Shown: positions 1 through 9,583 of the stretch, one piece after another
Position numbering within the stretch: the stretch's first letter is position 1
Layout of the letters: every line of letters starts with the position of its first letter
DNA from: Mycoplasmataceae bacterium
GTDB lineage: Bacteria > Bacillota_I > Bacilli_A > Mycoplasmatales > Mycoplasmoidaceae
Direction: 5' to 3'
DNA: 64,000 nucleotides
NCBI GenBank assembly: GCA_020024755.1
Contig: JAHHTH010000006.1
Span: 9,624-73,623 of the forward strand
Translations under genes and position numbers: made by a program
The notes under the pieces: model-generated
The model's input: only the letters and a program-made list of their open reading frames with translations
What the model was told of the DNA's origin: nothing
The model's database searches: none

Positions 1-1522
1 ATGTTCCTAATAATTCTTTTAAAAGATTATTACCTTTTGAATCATTAGTCTTAATAATTGACACTAATAAATCTAGGATTGAATTTTTATCAGGATTGAA
101 GTTTTTTATACTTTCAAAAATTTTAAAAAATACATCTAAAATTGGTGTAGTGTTTTCACCTATTAATTGTTTCATCATTGCAACCATTAATTGAGGATAA
201 TTACCTGCAAATGTTATTAACCCTTGTTTAGTGATATTACCTAACAACTCACTTTGCTCAGGAGTTAAAGAAGCAGAAAAGAATTGTTTAATAAATCCAC
301 CAAATAATAACTGCATTTGTTCAATATTTGCTGTTGCTATTTGTTTAATCATTGGCAATATAGTGGTAGCCATTTCTGGTTTGTTTATTTTCAATAAATT
401 TTCTAAACCATCCATGAAGCTTGTATCTTTTAATAATTCACATATATTTTTATTTTCAAATATCTTTTCTAACATACTGCCTAAACCAGTAAGTTTAGGA
501 TTTGAATGTTGTACTAATAAATCTGTTAATTGTTTTACATATGGAGCAATCTTTTTAAACAATGAAGTTACTGGTTTGTTTCTAGCTACTTGTTGTAATA
601 TCTTTTGGGTTGGTCCAATGCAAGCCTTTGTTAATTCTCATTTCTTATCGAAGTTATTTGTGATATCATCAGCAAAATCTTGTGATGTCATCTTTTGAAG
701 ATTTGATAAACCTTCAGCTGAAATATCATCATATCCTTTTCTTGTATCTACACCTTTGATTGAAGTGTTCAATGCAAATGATTTTTCATTCAAATAAAAC
801 TTATTTAATGCGAATGCATTATCACCAAATTTTCATAATACATTTTGAAAATAATAATTTGCATATAAATCAAATTTGTTTTCATCTACTTCTTCTTTTA
901 AAAAGTCTGGTATTGCTATAGATGAAATTGATAATTCTGAGTTAATAACTTCATGCCCTTGAAATTTTATTTTAATGGGATTATCTGGATCGTTATTAAT
1001 TGATAAATCAGATTCCTTGTTTTCACTATTATAGATTTCAAAACTAATGTTAATTTTGTATGTGGATTCATTGTTTTCATTTATTGCTTTTATTTGAGCA
1101 TTATTAATTTTAAATTTAAAATTAAAATTATTTGAAGATTCCTTTATGTTTGAAATGAAGTGATATACATCATTTGCTACTGTAGTTTCATTAAGTTTAG
1201 CAAATAAAGAATTATAAACTGGATCTTTTGGATCTGTTGGTGGATTTTGGTATGGTTTTAAATCTGATTCGTTACTTTGATAATTGGTTTCAGTAGATGT
1301 TGTTGCTAGCTTTGAATATTCACTAATATTTTCATCAAAACCGTTAGTTAGTATTGAAGGGTTAGCTGAAGCAGATACATTATTGTTGTTTGGCTCTTGA
1401 GTTGTTTTAGAAGTTATAGCTTGTTTTTGATTTAATTGTGTTGCTAAAATGGGTGCAACAATAGCAGTAACACCACCTAAAGCTCCCCCTCCAATAAGGG
1501 TTCATTTTAATCATGTTTTCAT
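1..1522 (-). CDS. Exported or membrane-anchored surface protein, 3' end outside window
   Basis: The reading frame starts at 1522 and runs off the left edge, giving 507 visible residues. The N-terminus (MKTWLKWTLIGGGALGG) is a positively charged stretch followed by a hydrophobic Gly/Ala-rich segment, which fits a signal sequence or membrane anchor. No lipobox cysteine is visible. A low-complexity Asn/Ser/Thr-rich stretch follows, then a charged domain. The later part (roughly residues 250-500) is helical in composition, with repeated LLxxF and IxxLLK patterns. An AAAGGA ribosome site lies about 7 nt before the start. In-frame TGA codons are read as Trp. I do not recognise a family; it is probably a surface protein specific to this lineage. 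Confidence 0.75.
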
Positions 1523-1580
1523 ATTGATATCCTTTTCTATTTGTAAGTTGTTATTTGATGCATAAAGCATTTATTTTAAA

Positions 1581-1979
1581 TTATCAATATTTAAAATAAT
1601 ATTTGCATTCAACAATATCTAAATAATTAGTTAAGGTTCTTAACAATAGAGCAAATTTATATTTAATCTTGGAACTGAAAGGGATATCAATTAATAAATA
1701 AGAATTGTTGGTTTCAAGTTTTGTATTGGCGACATACTCAGATAATTCAACTGATAGAATCATATTTTCTGCTAAAAGAGAAATTCATGAGTTGTTTAAA
1801 GTATATGCAGCAAATTTAGTTTTGATACGATGATGATATTTATATACAATATATGAAATTAAAAATGTTAGACTTGAGAAAATAATTGTGATTATAAAAA
1901 CAGACAATGTTAGGTCTCTAATCATCACATCTCAGTAATTGCGAATGTATTGTCAAAAGATGTTTTCTATGCCATTCAT
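1581..1979 (-). CDS. Small single-pass membrane protein
   Basis: This 132-residue frame becomes visible only when three TGA codons (residues 9, 16 and 67) and the last residue are read as Trp. It starts MNGIENIFWQ. One strong hydrophobic segment spans about residues 24-46 (LSVFIITIIFSSLTFLISYI) and is followed by a basic stretch (KYHHRIKTK), suggesting the C-terminal 85 residues are cytoplasmic. It lies between the exported protein (58 nt downstream) and the gap terminator upstream, on the same strand as both. No family was recognised. The continuous frame, coherent composition and single clean membrane segment argue that it is a real gene. Confidence 0.6.
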
Positions 1980-2027
1980 AACCCTATTATATGAAAATAA
2001 AAAAATATGTCATTTAATTGACAAAAT

Positions 2028-2051
2028 AAAAATGGGATTGCTCCCATTTTT
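2028..2051 (-). terminator. Rho-independent terminator of gap
   Basis: A perfect 10 bp stem (AAAAATGGGA / TCCCATTTTT) with a 4 nt loop lies 25 nt past the gap stop codon. A/T runs on both sides make it usable in either direction; on the minus strand it ends gap. Confidence 0.8.
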
Positions 2052-2075
2052 ATTTATATTATTTTTAGTATGTGA

Positions 2076-3101
2076 TTATTTGCTAGCAAAGATTTTTAAT
2101 GTTCTTACGAATTGAGATACATAAGACATTTCATTGTCATATCAAGCAATAATCTTGAATAGTTTTTTACCATCAACTGAAATTTCTTTAGTTAATTCAG
2201 CATCATAAATAGATCCTGCATTTGCACCAATGATGTCACATGAAACAATTGGTTCTACACAATATTTTAATGCTTCAGTTTTCTTAGAGAATTCTTCAAC
2301 AGCTTTGTTGATTTCTTCTTTAGTAGCTGCTTTCTTAGTTTCAAAAGTTAAGTCAACAATTGAACCTGTTACAACTGGAACTCTTAATGCAAAACCATCA
2401 AGTTTTCCATTTAATTCAGGAATTACTAATCCAATAGCTTTTGCAGCACCTGTAGTTGTTGGAACAATGTTAACTGCAGCTGATCTTGCTCTACGTAAGT
2501 CAGAGTGAGGAGCGTCAACTAATCTTTGATCTCCTGTATAACCATGGATAGTAGTCATTAAACCACTTTCAATTCCAAATTTATCATTAATTGCTTTAGC
2601 TACTGGAGCTAAACAGTTTGTAGTACATGATGCACCTGAAATAATTACATCGTCTTTAGTAATTTCATTATCATTTACACCATAAACGATTGTCTTAACG
2701 TTTCCACCTTTTGCAGGAGCTGAAAGAGCAACTTTCTTAGCACCAGCTTGAATGTGTTTTTCTAATCCTTCTTTACTACAGAATCTACCAGTTGATTCAA
2801 CTACGATATCAACACCTAGTTTTCCTCATGGTAATTTTTCTGGTTCTTTTTCTGCAAAGATAGGAATTTTCTTTCCATTAACAATGATGTTTGATTCATC
2901 ATGTTCAATTTTATATTTACATTCACATAATTTACCTTGAGCTGAGTCGTATTTTAATAAATGAGCTAACGTTTTAGCGTCAGTTAAGTCATTAATACCT
3001 ACAACATCAAATTCTTTTCATAGGTTTTCGTCACGAAGAATTGCTCTAAATACTAGACGTCCAATTCTTCCGAAACCATTAATTGCAATTTTTTTAGACA
3101 T
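2076..3101 (-). CDS. gap: Type I glyceraldehyde-3-phosphate dehydrogenase
   Basis: The cytoplasmic glycolytic enzyme that oxidises glyceraldehyde-3-phosphate to 1,3-bisphosphoglycerate with NAD+ and phosphate. The protein is 341 residues, the usual length. The N-terminus KIAINGFGRIG is the Rossmann NAD-binding motif. The catalytic motif SGASCTTNCLAPVAKAI is present, encoded near 2600-2640, and contains the nucleophilic Cys. The C-terminus has the conserved WYDNEMSYVSQ segment, where the Trp of WYDNE is a TGA codon. A GGAGG ribosome site sits 6 nt before the ATG at 3101. Transcription is probably monocistronic: its own TATAAT box at 3139-3144 and terminators on both sides. Confidence 0.98.
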
Positions 3102-3138
3102 AAAATCCTCCATTATGCTTTTTTATCGTTACATTTCC

Positions 3139-3144
3139 ATTATA
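3139..3144 (-). promoter_or_regulatory. gap promoter -10 box
   Basis: TATAAT on the minus strand, about 37 nt before the gap start. This leaves room for a leader of about 30 nt carrying the GGAGG site at 3107-3111. No clear -35 box is seen. Confidence 0.6.
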
Positions 3145-3199
3145 GCACTTATTTATGTGCCTCCATTAAAAATACCACTGTGTTATTTTTTAACAAAAT

Positions 3200-3220
3200 A
3201 AGCGCTCAGTTTGAGCGCTT
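3200..3220 (-). terminator. Terminator of the amidohydrolase gene
   Basis: A 9 bp GC-rich stem (AAGCGCTCA / TGAGCGCTT) with a 3 nt loop. It is followed on the minus strand by T-rich sequence and lies 47 nt past the stop of the amidohydrolase gene. Confidence 0.8.
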
Positions 3221-3266
3221 AATATTAATATATATAATTAATTAATATTGATTGGTTAATCTTTAT

Positions 3267-4850
3267 CTAAAAGTTCTTATAAATTGCTTGTCCTTTTTTA
3301 TAAGTAGCTACTACTTTAATAGATGAAAGCTGACCTTTATCTATAGCTAATGGATTTTCGTTAAGGATAATAAAATCTGCAAATTTCCCTTGAGATAGTG
3401 TGCCCTTCTTAGTTTCAAATAATAAGTGAGCTGGATTACTAGTGACAGCCATTAATGCATCATAAGTGTTAATAGTTTCTGCTGCATTTATAACATTTAA
3501 TGATCTATCTTTTCTATTAGACATTGATCAAATTGTTTCAAACATATTTAATCCATTAAGCAATGTGTCTTGTGATGCTGTATAGTTAATATTTTCATTG
3601 AACGCAGTATTACATTTAAATAGAAGTTTAACAGCTTCATCACTAAGGATTTGATTATATAAATCTCCAAAGTGTCATAAGTTACTTACTGGTTGAAGAC
3701 AGCTAAGACCAAGTAACTTCATTGCACTTAAATCACCATTTGATGATAAGCAATTTAATACATAACATTTTTTGTTTCTAATAACATTTAATTCTTCTGG
3801 AGATTGCTCTCTTAAAGTTTTTAAAACAAAATTAAGTGCAGCATCACCATTAGCTTCAAAAACTAATTGAGTGTTTTGGTTTAAAGCTCATTTAATTGAA
3901 TTAGCAATTAATTTATCTTCTGCAATTAAACTTCCACTAGCATTAGGATTCTTCATTTCAATTAAATCATTTTCCTTATATTGACTAGTAATGAATGAGT
4001 CTTGGTTTTGTAATCTACCATCAACTGGAATATACAATCCAGCAATTCTAAAGCCATGAGAGTATCCAACTAATTTTTCTTTGATGATAGGAAATAGTTG
4101 TTTGAAGTTGTTTACTTCTAAATTCAATACCATATCAATACTAATAGCATCTTGACTAGCTAAATTAGTTAATACATCTAATTGGTTTAAATTAAATAAA
4201 TTATCTTGGGCAGTTGTAATACCTGCCTTAGCAAACATTTCTTGAGCAATCTTTGTACATTCGATAGCATCATCTAAACTTTTAGCTGGAATGAATGGAA
4301 CAATTTGATTAAACAATTCTTGATCACATACATTTTTTAATTCCTTAATTTGTTGCGCTTTATCATTTGCTTTAAATAATTCAATCATTGCATCATTAAT
4401 CAATGCTTTATTACCTTCTTTTGAGCATAAGATAAATGGTTTAGTATTTAATTCTGAGTGGTTCTTTTTGATTTCTTCTAATATTGTTTCATTAAATAAA
4501 GATTCGTCTAATCCAACAGCTAAAATAAATTCAATATGATGATCTTTAAATAGGTTGAAATATTTATTTAATTCTTTAATTGTTTTTTCAAGTGATGAAC
4601 ATAAACTGATATCACAAAACATTAGGGATTGACTAAGTGCCATAATGTTTGAATTTAAATTTACAAAACCTGGCATAATAGTTTTATTGTTTAAATCTAT
4701 TTCTTCCACTTCTGATTGATTATCTTTTTTTCAATCTTTTAATGTACCGATAAATTCAATTTCACCATTTTCATCTACTAGCATAGCATCAGCTAATAAT
4801 TGGTTGTTCATTGTAATGATGTTGGCATTTTTATATAACTGTTTTTTCAT
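3267..4850 (-). CDS. YtcJ-like amidohydrolase-fold protein lacking the metal-binding His residues
   Basis: The 527-residue protein matches the layout of the amidohydrolase_3/YtcJ family. It has an N-terminal beta-sandwich start, IMPGFVN at residues 58-64 where the family has LPGFID, a DG motif (VDGRL), GDAA, LQP, and a C-terminal SNPAHLLF...GTLSQGKFADFIILNENPL block that is typical of the superfamily. In place of the usual HxH after PGFxD, the sequence reads NLNSN, so both histidines and the Asp are Asn. The later family His positions also look replaced: FEANGD where HAIGD is usual, and VLNC where IEHA is usual. It is either a catalytically dead homologue or an unusual enzyme. The start is the first ATG (MKKQLYKNANIIT). 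Its TGA codons read as Trp. Confidence 0.75.
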
Positions 4851-4899
4851 CTTCAATTGCAATCCTTTGTTTTACACTATAACATATTATAAATTAAAA

Positions 4900-4916
4900 G
4901 TACCCGCATGGGGTAC
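4900..4916 (-). terminator. Weak terminator after the 4945-5157 gene
   Basis: A 6 bp stem GTACCC / GGGTAC with a 5 nt loop, followed on the minus strand by TTTTAATTT. It ends 28 nt past the stop codon of the small membrane gene. Confidence 0.5.
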
Positions 4917-4944
4917 CTTGATGTGAAATATCCATTAGGTCTAG

Positions 4945-5157
4945 TTATTGAGCTTGATTAATTGTTTTAGATTTATTAATAAATTTACTAATAACTTTGT
5001 AAGAAAGGTAAGCTAATAACGGAATTGATATGGATAAAAGGATTGCACAATGTTTACATTCCAAACATATGCCAGTAACAGCTGCAAATGTTATAAGTAA
5101 AGTAAGTAGTAATAATAAATGATAGATTGGGATTGATTTGGGTTCATAATGCATCAT
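4945..5157 (-). CDS. Small two-helix membrane protein
   Basis: A 70-residue protein, MMHYEPKSIPIYHLLLL..., with hydrophobic segments at about residues 12-31 and 37-55 separated by a Cys-rich turn (ICLECKHC) and a basic tail (KFINKSKT). A very strong AGGAGG ribosome site precedes tandem ATG codons; spacing favours the second. The four cysteines around the turn could bind a metal, but no family is recognised. Downstream is a small hairpin terminator. Upstream is a gene-poor stretch leading to the insertion sequence. Confidence 0.65.
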   Translation of the reverse strand: MMHYEPKSIPIYHLLLLLTLLITFAAVTGICLECKHCAILLSISIPLLAYLSYKVISKFINKSKTINQAQ

Positions 5158-5564
5158 TACCTCCTTGTATTATTACTAGCAATACTTTATTTGTTTGGTG
5201 AGAAGTGCATGGGGTTTTTTAGTTTTTATCAATGCAAGGTAGATTCAAACTAAGGATAAGATCACTAACTTATAAAAATGATAAGTAGTTCAAGAACTTA
5301 ATGTGACATCTATTTATTCTTTTTTTTATTAAGAAGTTTATATCATCTATGATTATCAGATGCTAGTAATTAAAATGCCTTATTAAGATAAATTTTGTTT
5401 TTGTAATATTGTTTAATATTGTTCATTGGAGGGGATTACAATGACCATTGAATATTCCACACCCCCATTGTATTAAAAATTGGAAAAAGTGCAAATTTAA
5501 ATTAATTATCTAAAAATAGAGAAAGGTATATGTTGAACCTTGTGTTCAAACAAGATGCTGAATC
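5158..5564. other. Intergenic stretch before the insertion sequence
   Basis: I see no convincing long gene here on either strand. It holds the promoter region of the 5157 gene, a T8 run near 5320 and a small TTGAAC/GTTCAA hairpin at 5533-5549. At 5441-5476 a strong GGAGG site is followed by a 12-codon frame (MTIEYSTPPLY), which may be a leader peptide or gene relic. Confidence 0.4.
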
Positions 5565-5666
5565 TATACTTTTTACACTAAAAGTGTTGGCAAATTGAAA
5601 CTCATCAATGAATAATTAAAAACAATCTTTATATGAGATTACACTTTTTACACCAAAAGTGTTGGT
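5565..5666 (+). repeat. Two hairpin repeat units left of the transposase
   Basis: Two copies of the unit ACACTTTTTACACCAAAAGTG (plus TTGGT) start at 5566 and 5641, 75 bp apart. Each can fold on its own (ACACTTTT / AAAAGTGT, loop TACACC). They match the array at 6867-7096 and the inverted copy at 7125-7147. Confidence 0.75.
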
Positions 5667-5741
5667 AAATAGAGTTTAAAAATAAAGTCAGTAAGAAAAT
5701 ACATAATTTTCTTTTTTGCGACAATTAAAAATTATTCACTT

Positions 5742-6674
5742 CTAAATAATGTAATCGTATCTATTGAGATAATAATTTGATATATTTGCATATGACGGTG
5801 TGAACCTACCAAATTCCTTAATTGCTTTAGTGGAATACTCAATTTTATTCTGCTCTTGTTTTAATCTTTTAAATAAGTTGTATTTATTAAAGTATGAATT
5901 CAGGTACTTAGTAGAAATTCCTCGACACATTCTATTCATACTTCTATAAACTGAATGAACAGAGTTTACTTTGTTGATATTTGTAAATTTATCAGGATCA
6001 CTACTCTTATGAGTCTTTGCATCAACTACTACATGTTTAAATCCAAATATTTTTGAACAAGCTTTATAACATTTATCACCATCAGTTATTAGTGTCGCAT
6101 GTTTGATGTCACCAATTGAGTTTTCTATAAATTTTTTACATGAAACAATGTCAACCTTTCCTCTACACATATATTCGGATCTAATTTCATTATCGTGAGA
6201 TATAGCTACACAAACACAAGCTTTATCTTTGCTAAGCCCTTTCTTAGGATTTTCTGAATCGATGTTTTTTATTATCATAGGAAGTTCAGAACCTCATCTT
6301 CCTTTAGTGACTAAATTAAAATATTGTTCATCTAGTTCTATTGTTCCATCAAGCATAGGTTTCTTGCAGTAATTATCTAGTAAATAGAAAAACTTAATTC
6401 TTCATCTATGAGCACATTTGTAACTTATGTCATAATCTTGCACTATATTTTCTAATTTTGTACCTCTAATCAATTCTTTTAGATGATTAATAAACTTTTC
6501 CTCGTGGGATTTGTGTAGGTATTTGATGTATTTTGGAATACTAAAAACCTTATTGCAACATTTACAACAGTATCTTTGCCTTTTATTACTTATTTGTCTG
6601 CCATATTTGATTACCGTTTTAGCACTACATCTAGGACAAGACATACATTTTTCATTTTTATTGGAAATATTCAT
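5742..6674 (-). CDS. IS1595-family transposase
   Basis: The 310-residue protein, read through two TGA codons, has the family's usual length. The N-terminus carries a zinc ribbon (CPRC at about residues 13-16, then CCKCC near 36-40). The DDE-type core follows: IELDEQYF with the first Asp near residue 112, ITDGDKCY with the second Asp, and the characteristic VNSVHS ... RGISTKYL block near the C-terminus. In many IS1595 relatives Asn/His replaces the third acidic residue in that block. An AAGGAGG ribosome site lies 7 nt before the ATG. The frame is intact, so the enzyme may be active. It would act on the surrounding inverted repeats. Confidence 0.85.
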
Positions 6675-6734
6675 ATTTTCCTCCTTAATATTCCTATTCC
6701 CAAAAAAATTGAAAAAAAGGACAAACCATTTTTC

Positions 6735-6756
6735 TATATATACTTAAGTATATATA
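6735..6756. promoter_or_regulatory. 22 bp perfect palindrome upstream of the transposase
   Basis: A perfect 22 bp dyad centred on TACTTAAGTA lies 61 bp upstream of the transposase start and is followed by A5T6. It could be an operator or a promoter-region hairpin that limits transposase expression or shields it from outside transcription. Confidence 0.5.
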
Positions 6757-6810
6757 AAAATTTTTTATTGGCATTTTATCTTAAATTTTTGATAGAAAAA
6801 CTAAAATACT

Positions 6811-6834
6811 GAATTTTATACCTAAAGTGTTGGT
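6811..6834 (+). repeat. Degenerate hairpin repeat copy
   Basis: TTTATACCTAAAGTGTTGGT is a decayed copy of the unit that forms the array starting at 6867. Its end lies 58 bp before the end of the first intact copy. Confidence 0.5.
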
Positions 6835-6866
6835 ACTAATTGATCGATAGTTGCGAATTGCTATTT

Positions 6867-7121
6867 ACACTTTTTACACCAAAAGTGTTGGTGCTATATG
6901 ATTAAGACCTCAAAATTACACTTTTTACACCAAAAGTGTTGGTACTATATGATTAAGACCTCAAAATTACACTTTTTACACCAAAAGTGTTGGTGCTATA
7001 TGATTAAGATCTCAGAATTATACTTTTTGCACCAAAAGTGTTGGTGCTATATGATTGAGATCTCAAAATTATACTTTTTACACCAAAAGTGTTGGTACAA
7101 ATCAATCTGTACATGAAATTA
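6867..7121 (+). repeat. Five-copy tandem repeat, exact 51 bp period, hairpin core
   Basis: Cores of 26 nt start at 6867, 6918, 6969, 7020 and 7071, each 51 bp after the last. Each core folds as ACACTTTT / AAAAGTGT. The 25 bp between cores (CTATATGATTAAGACCTC plus AAAATT) is also conserved with a few changes, so these are ordinary tandem repeats and not CRISPR spacers. The inverted copy at 7125-7147 can pair with the last unit to form a 19 bp stem. Confidence 0.85.
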
Positions 7122-7192
7122 TAGTTTGCCAACACTTTTGGTGTAAATTATTAATATTAATGAAATAGGGAATTTTAACTTTCCATTTAATA

Positions 7193-7292
7193 TATAATAC
7201 TTGTAATAATGAATTTATTATGGTGGGGAAATCCTTTAGCACAAACTGAGGAAATCGGTTAGCGAAACTATATTAATCAATAAAAACTAACC
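7193..7292 (+). promoter_or_regulatory. Promoter and possible structured leader of the 7309 gene
   Basis: A TATAAT box at 7193-7198 could start an RNA near 7205. The stretch that follows holds a 22-23 nt direct repeat (GGGGAAATCCTTTAGC... at 7225-7247 and GAGGAAATCGGTTAGC... at 7248-7269) and a GGTTAG / CTAACC stem (7257-7262 with 7287-7292). I do not recognise a known riboswitch or RNA family. Confidence 0.4.
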
Positions 7293-7296
7293 ATGA

Positions 7297-7302
7297 TATA
7301 AT
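7297..7302 (+). promoter_or_regulatory. -10 box for a leaderless mRNA
   Basis: TATAAT ends 6 nt before the ATG at 7309, placing the transcription start at or next to the start codon. No ribosome site precedes the ATG. Confidence 0.6.
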
Positions 7303-7308
7303 CAAACC

Positions 7309-7521
7309 ATGAACGATTTATTTAACTCAAAACCAGATAAAATTAAAAAGCCAAAAAAAGATAAAGAAGTTATTGTAACTCATTTTGAAAGTGTTCAAGA
7401 TACTTATTGCGATGAAACAAGACCTAAAAATAAATTAGTTATCCTATATACTTGTGGAGTATGCATCTTACTTGCTTTGGGCTTAATTACTTTAATTGTT
7501 TTAACTATTGTTGGTATCTAA
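7309..7521 (+). CDS. Small tail-anchored membrane protein
   Basis: This 70-residue protein has a charged, Lys-rich N-terminal part (residues 1-43) and one C-terminal hydrophobic helix (about residues 45-68, VILYTCGVCILLALGLITLIVL) ending close to the stop codon. The topology is that of a C-terminally anchored cytoplasmic protein. It lies between the insertion sequence and rpmB. No family is recognised. The start is supported by the leaderless promoter geometry. Confidence 0.6.
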   Translation: MNDLFNSKPDKIKKPKKDKEVIVTHFESVQDTYCDETRPKNKLVILYTCGVCILLALGLITLIVLTIVGI

Positions 7522-7620
7522 AAAATAAGTAGAAAAATAAAATTTAAATAAAAAAATGTAATTTTTTTCATTTTTAATGTATATTATATAGGTGCAATAT
7601 TTTTAAAGAAAGGGGATTTT

Positions 7621-7818
7621 ATGGCAAGAAAAGATGATATCACAAACAAAGGTCCATTAACTGGGAATGCAAGATCACACGCTATGAACCATTCAAGAAG
7701 AGTTTGAAATTTAAACTTACAAACTGTTGAAATTAAAGATGGTCCTGGAAAAACTAAACGTGTAAAAGTATCTGCTAGAACATTAAAGACCCTAAAAAAA
7801 CAAAATAAATTAGCTTAA
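7621..7818 (+). CDS. rpmB: 50S ribosomal protein L28
   Basis: A 65-residue protein of the normal L28 length, MARKDDITNKGPLTGNARSH... It shows the family's core: K-G-P/x-x-GN-x-R/V-SHA-x-N-x-S-x-R, then W/F-x-x-NLQ, and V-K-V-S-A-R-x-L-K-T-L near the end. The single Trp is a TGA codon. An AAAGGGG ribosome site lies 6 nt before the ATG, and a TATTATAT -10-like box is near 7580. A strong terminator follows, so it is transcribed alone. Confidence 0.97.
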
Positions 7819-7849
7819 TACTTTTAAACTAAATATATCATAGCAAATA

Positions 7850-7875
7850 AAAAGCTCCATTCAATTGGAGCTTTT
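7850..7875 (+). terminator. Terminator of rpmB
   Basis: A perfect 10 bp stem (AAAAGCTCCA / TGGAGCTTTT) with a 6 nt loop, flanked by further complementary TAGCAAA / TTTGCTA sequence, 31 nt after the stop codon. Confidence 0.85.
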
Positions 7876-7945
7876 GCTATCTAATGTATATAAATAACTC
7901 TAAAGGATTAAATTAATTAGTCCTATTAATTTGTTAAAATTAATA

Positions 7946-9583
7946 ATGTTTATGATGGCTTTATGAATAATATGTACACCATTAATCATCTTCTTTAATA
8001 GTTTTGCCTTAGGCAAAATATATAAAAGATTCAATAACCAATTAAGTAGTTATTTAACAACTATCTTAGGTTTCTTATCTTTTTTTGGATTTATATCATT
8101 AATATTTATCGTTCTAATGCTATTTACAACTAGCTTTAGTGTTTTGTTATATGTATTATTGGTTTATCAGGTTATATTAATTCTTCTCTACATTTATAAC
8201 TGGAGATGGTTATTTATAAGCTGAAGTGTCAACTTAAAGTATTTAGGTTTATTTCTTTTATTTTTATCTATAGGATTAATTGGATATTTTATCACTCGTA
8301 ATTATAGTGATCCTAATGGAATAAATTGATTCTTGGATGGTTCTGAGAATTTTGAAAAATATTTAAGTAAGTTTAATAACTTTAAACATATTCAATATAC
8401 ATATATCTTTGTATTTGGTAATAACTTTATTGAAAAGTCATTTAACTTTATTTATGTAATCTATGTTTTATTTTGTTATATCTTCTCTGTTCCATTAGAT
8501 CAATGTATGATGTTTTATACATACATCAATGTTTTAATGTATTGTGTGATATTTGCTATGCTAGCAATTCATATTTTAGATAGCAACTGATATAACCTAG
8601 ATTTTAAGTCAGTATTATCAATCTCTGCATTTGTATTAATTATTTCTAATGTATCATTCTGATTTGATGGATATATTTGAATTGTTTTAATGTCTACAAT
8701 TTTAATTTTGTTACATATCTCAAAAGAAAATGAAGTTCCATCAGCTATTGCAGTATATGTTATCAATTTCTCTGTTTTAACTGGAGTATTATTTAGCTAT
8801 AACTTCATTGTTTGTGCTGCTGTTATTAATATCATCCAGTTATTCATCTCCTTTAAGTCTAGAAAAGAAAATGCAACCAATTATAATGTCTTGATGATGT
8901 TTAGTACATTATTATTCATTGCCATGATCTTTGAAAATAAAAACTATCTATCATTTATCTTAATTGTTTCATTACTTGTTCTTTACTCAATTTATATGAT
9001 GTATCACTCATCTAATATTGCAAAGAAATTAAATCACAAGATAGATGAATTTATGTATAGCAAAATTAATATTATCATCATCGGATTCGTAGTAGCCATT
9101 GTAACTATTTCTATTATTTTATTTGTGGCAAAGAAAAACTCAAGCTTATTTATTGATCCTTGATTAATTAATAGTGATAGCTTTAAACAGTTACCAAAAG
9201 TTTCAGATACCATTGCAAATGTGTTCTATTGAATTGCTAATATTGGAATGTTTATTTATGTATTATTGTCAAATGATTTTATCAAGGTAAAAAAATCCAA
9301 ATCACAATACTTTCCAGAAGCTGATTTCGCTATTCTAGTCTTTCTAGTATTCTGAAACCCATTAGCAACTAATTTATTCAGTTCTATTTATGATTTAGAC
9401 TTTATTTATATTACTCCTAACTTCATTGTTATCTTCTTCTGTATCTTAATCCCAATTCAGTATCATCTATGTAATAGAATTGCTAAAATAAAGAAAATTG
9501 GAGTAAATCAGTATATATATTATTCAACTGCTCTAATTACCACTATAATTAGTATGGTTACTATAAACCTAGGTAATGTTTAA
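7946..9583 (+). CDS. Polytopic membrane protein of unknown function, coupled to ligA
   Basis: A 545-residue protein, visible as one frame only with TGA as Trp. It is strongly hydrophobic along its length, with about a dozen membrane helices in blocks, and hydrophilic loops near residues 120-145 (SDPNGINWFLDGSENFEKYLSK begins that loop), 305-315 and 440-450. No transporter motif is recognised. Its TAA stop overlaps the ATG of ligA by one base (TAATG), so the two are translationally coupled. The start is the first ATG after a TTAAAAT box about 4 nt upstream; it could also begin at the ATG codons 2-3 codons later. Confidence 0.75.

Larger units (their letters stand above)
5572..7147. mobile_element. 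IS1595-family insertion sequence region with terminal inverted repeats
   Basis: A 23 nt sequence at 5572-5594 (beginning TTTACACTAAAAGTGTTGG) recurs inverted at 7125-7147 with one mismatch. The two enclose the transposase at 5742-6674. The span of about 1.58 kb is longer than a usual IS1595 element (0.7-1.1 kb) because extra copies of the same hairpin repeat lie between the transposase and the right end. No matching target duplication is visible outside the repeats. An alternative is a shorter element with a left end at 5641-5666 and a right end at about 6834, which would not have inverted ends. Confidence 0.5.

Noticed and set aside
2230..2508. Frame on the plus strand inside gap
   Set aside because: It is antisense to a clear housekeeping gene and has no promoter or ribosome site of its own.
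5441..5476. 12-codon ORF with a strong GGAGG site as a real gene
   Set aside because: Too short to claim, no similar peptide known to me; listed only as content of the intergenic stretch.
6898..7116. 72-residue frame with a repeated MIKTSKLHFLHQKCW peptide
   Set aside because: The peptide repeat simply reflects the 51 bp (17 codon) tandem period; there is no ribosome site and the array is non-coding hairpin sequence.
6867..7121. Possible CRISPR array (51 bp regular repeats)
   Set aside because: The sequences between the repeated cores are conserved from unit to unit, so they are not unique spacers, and no cas gene is nearby.
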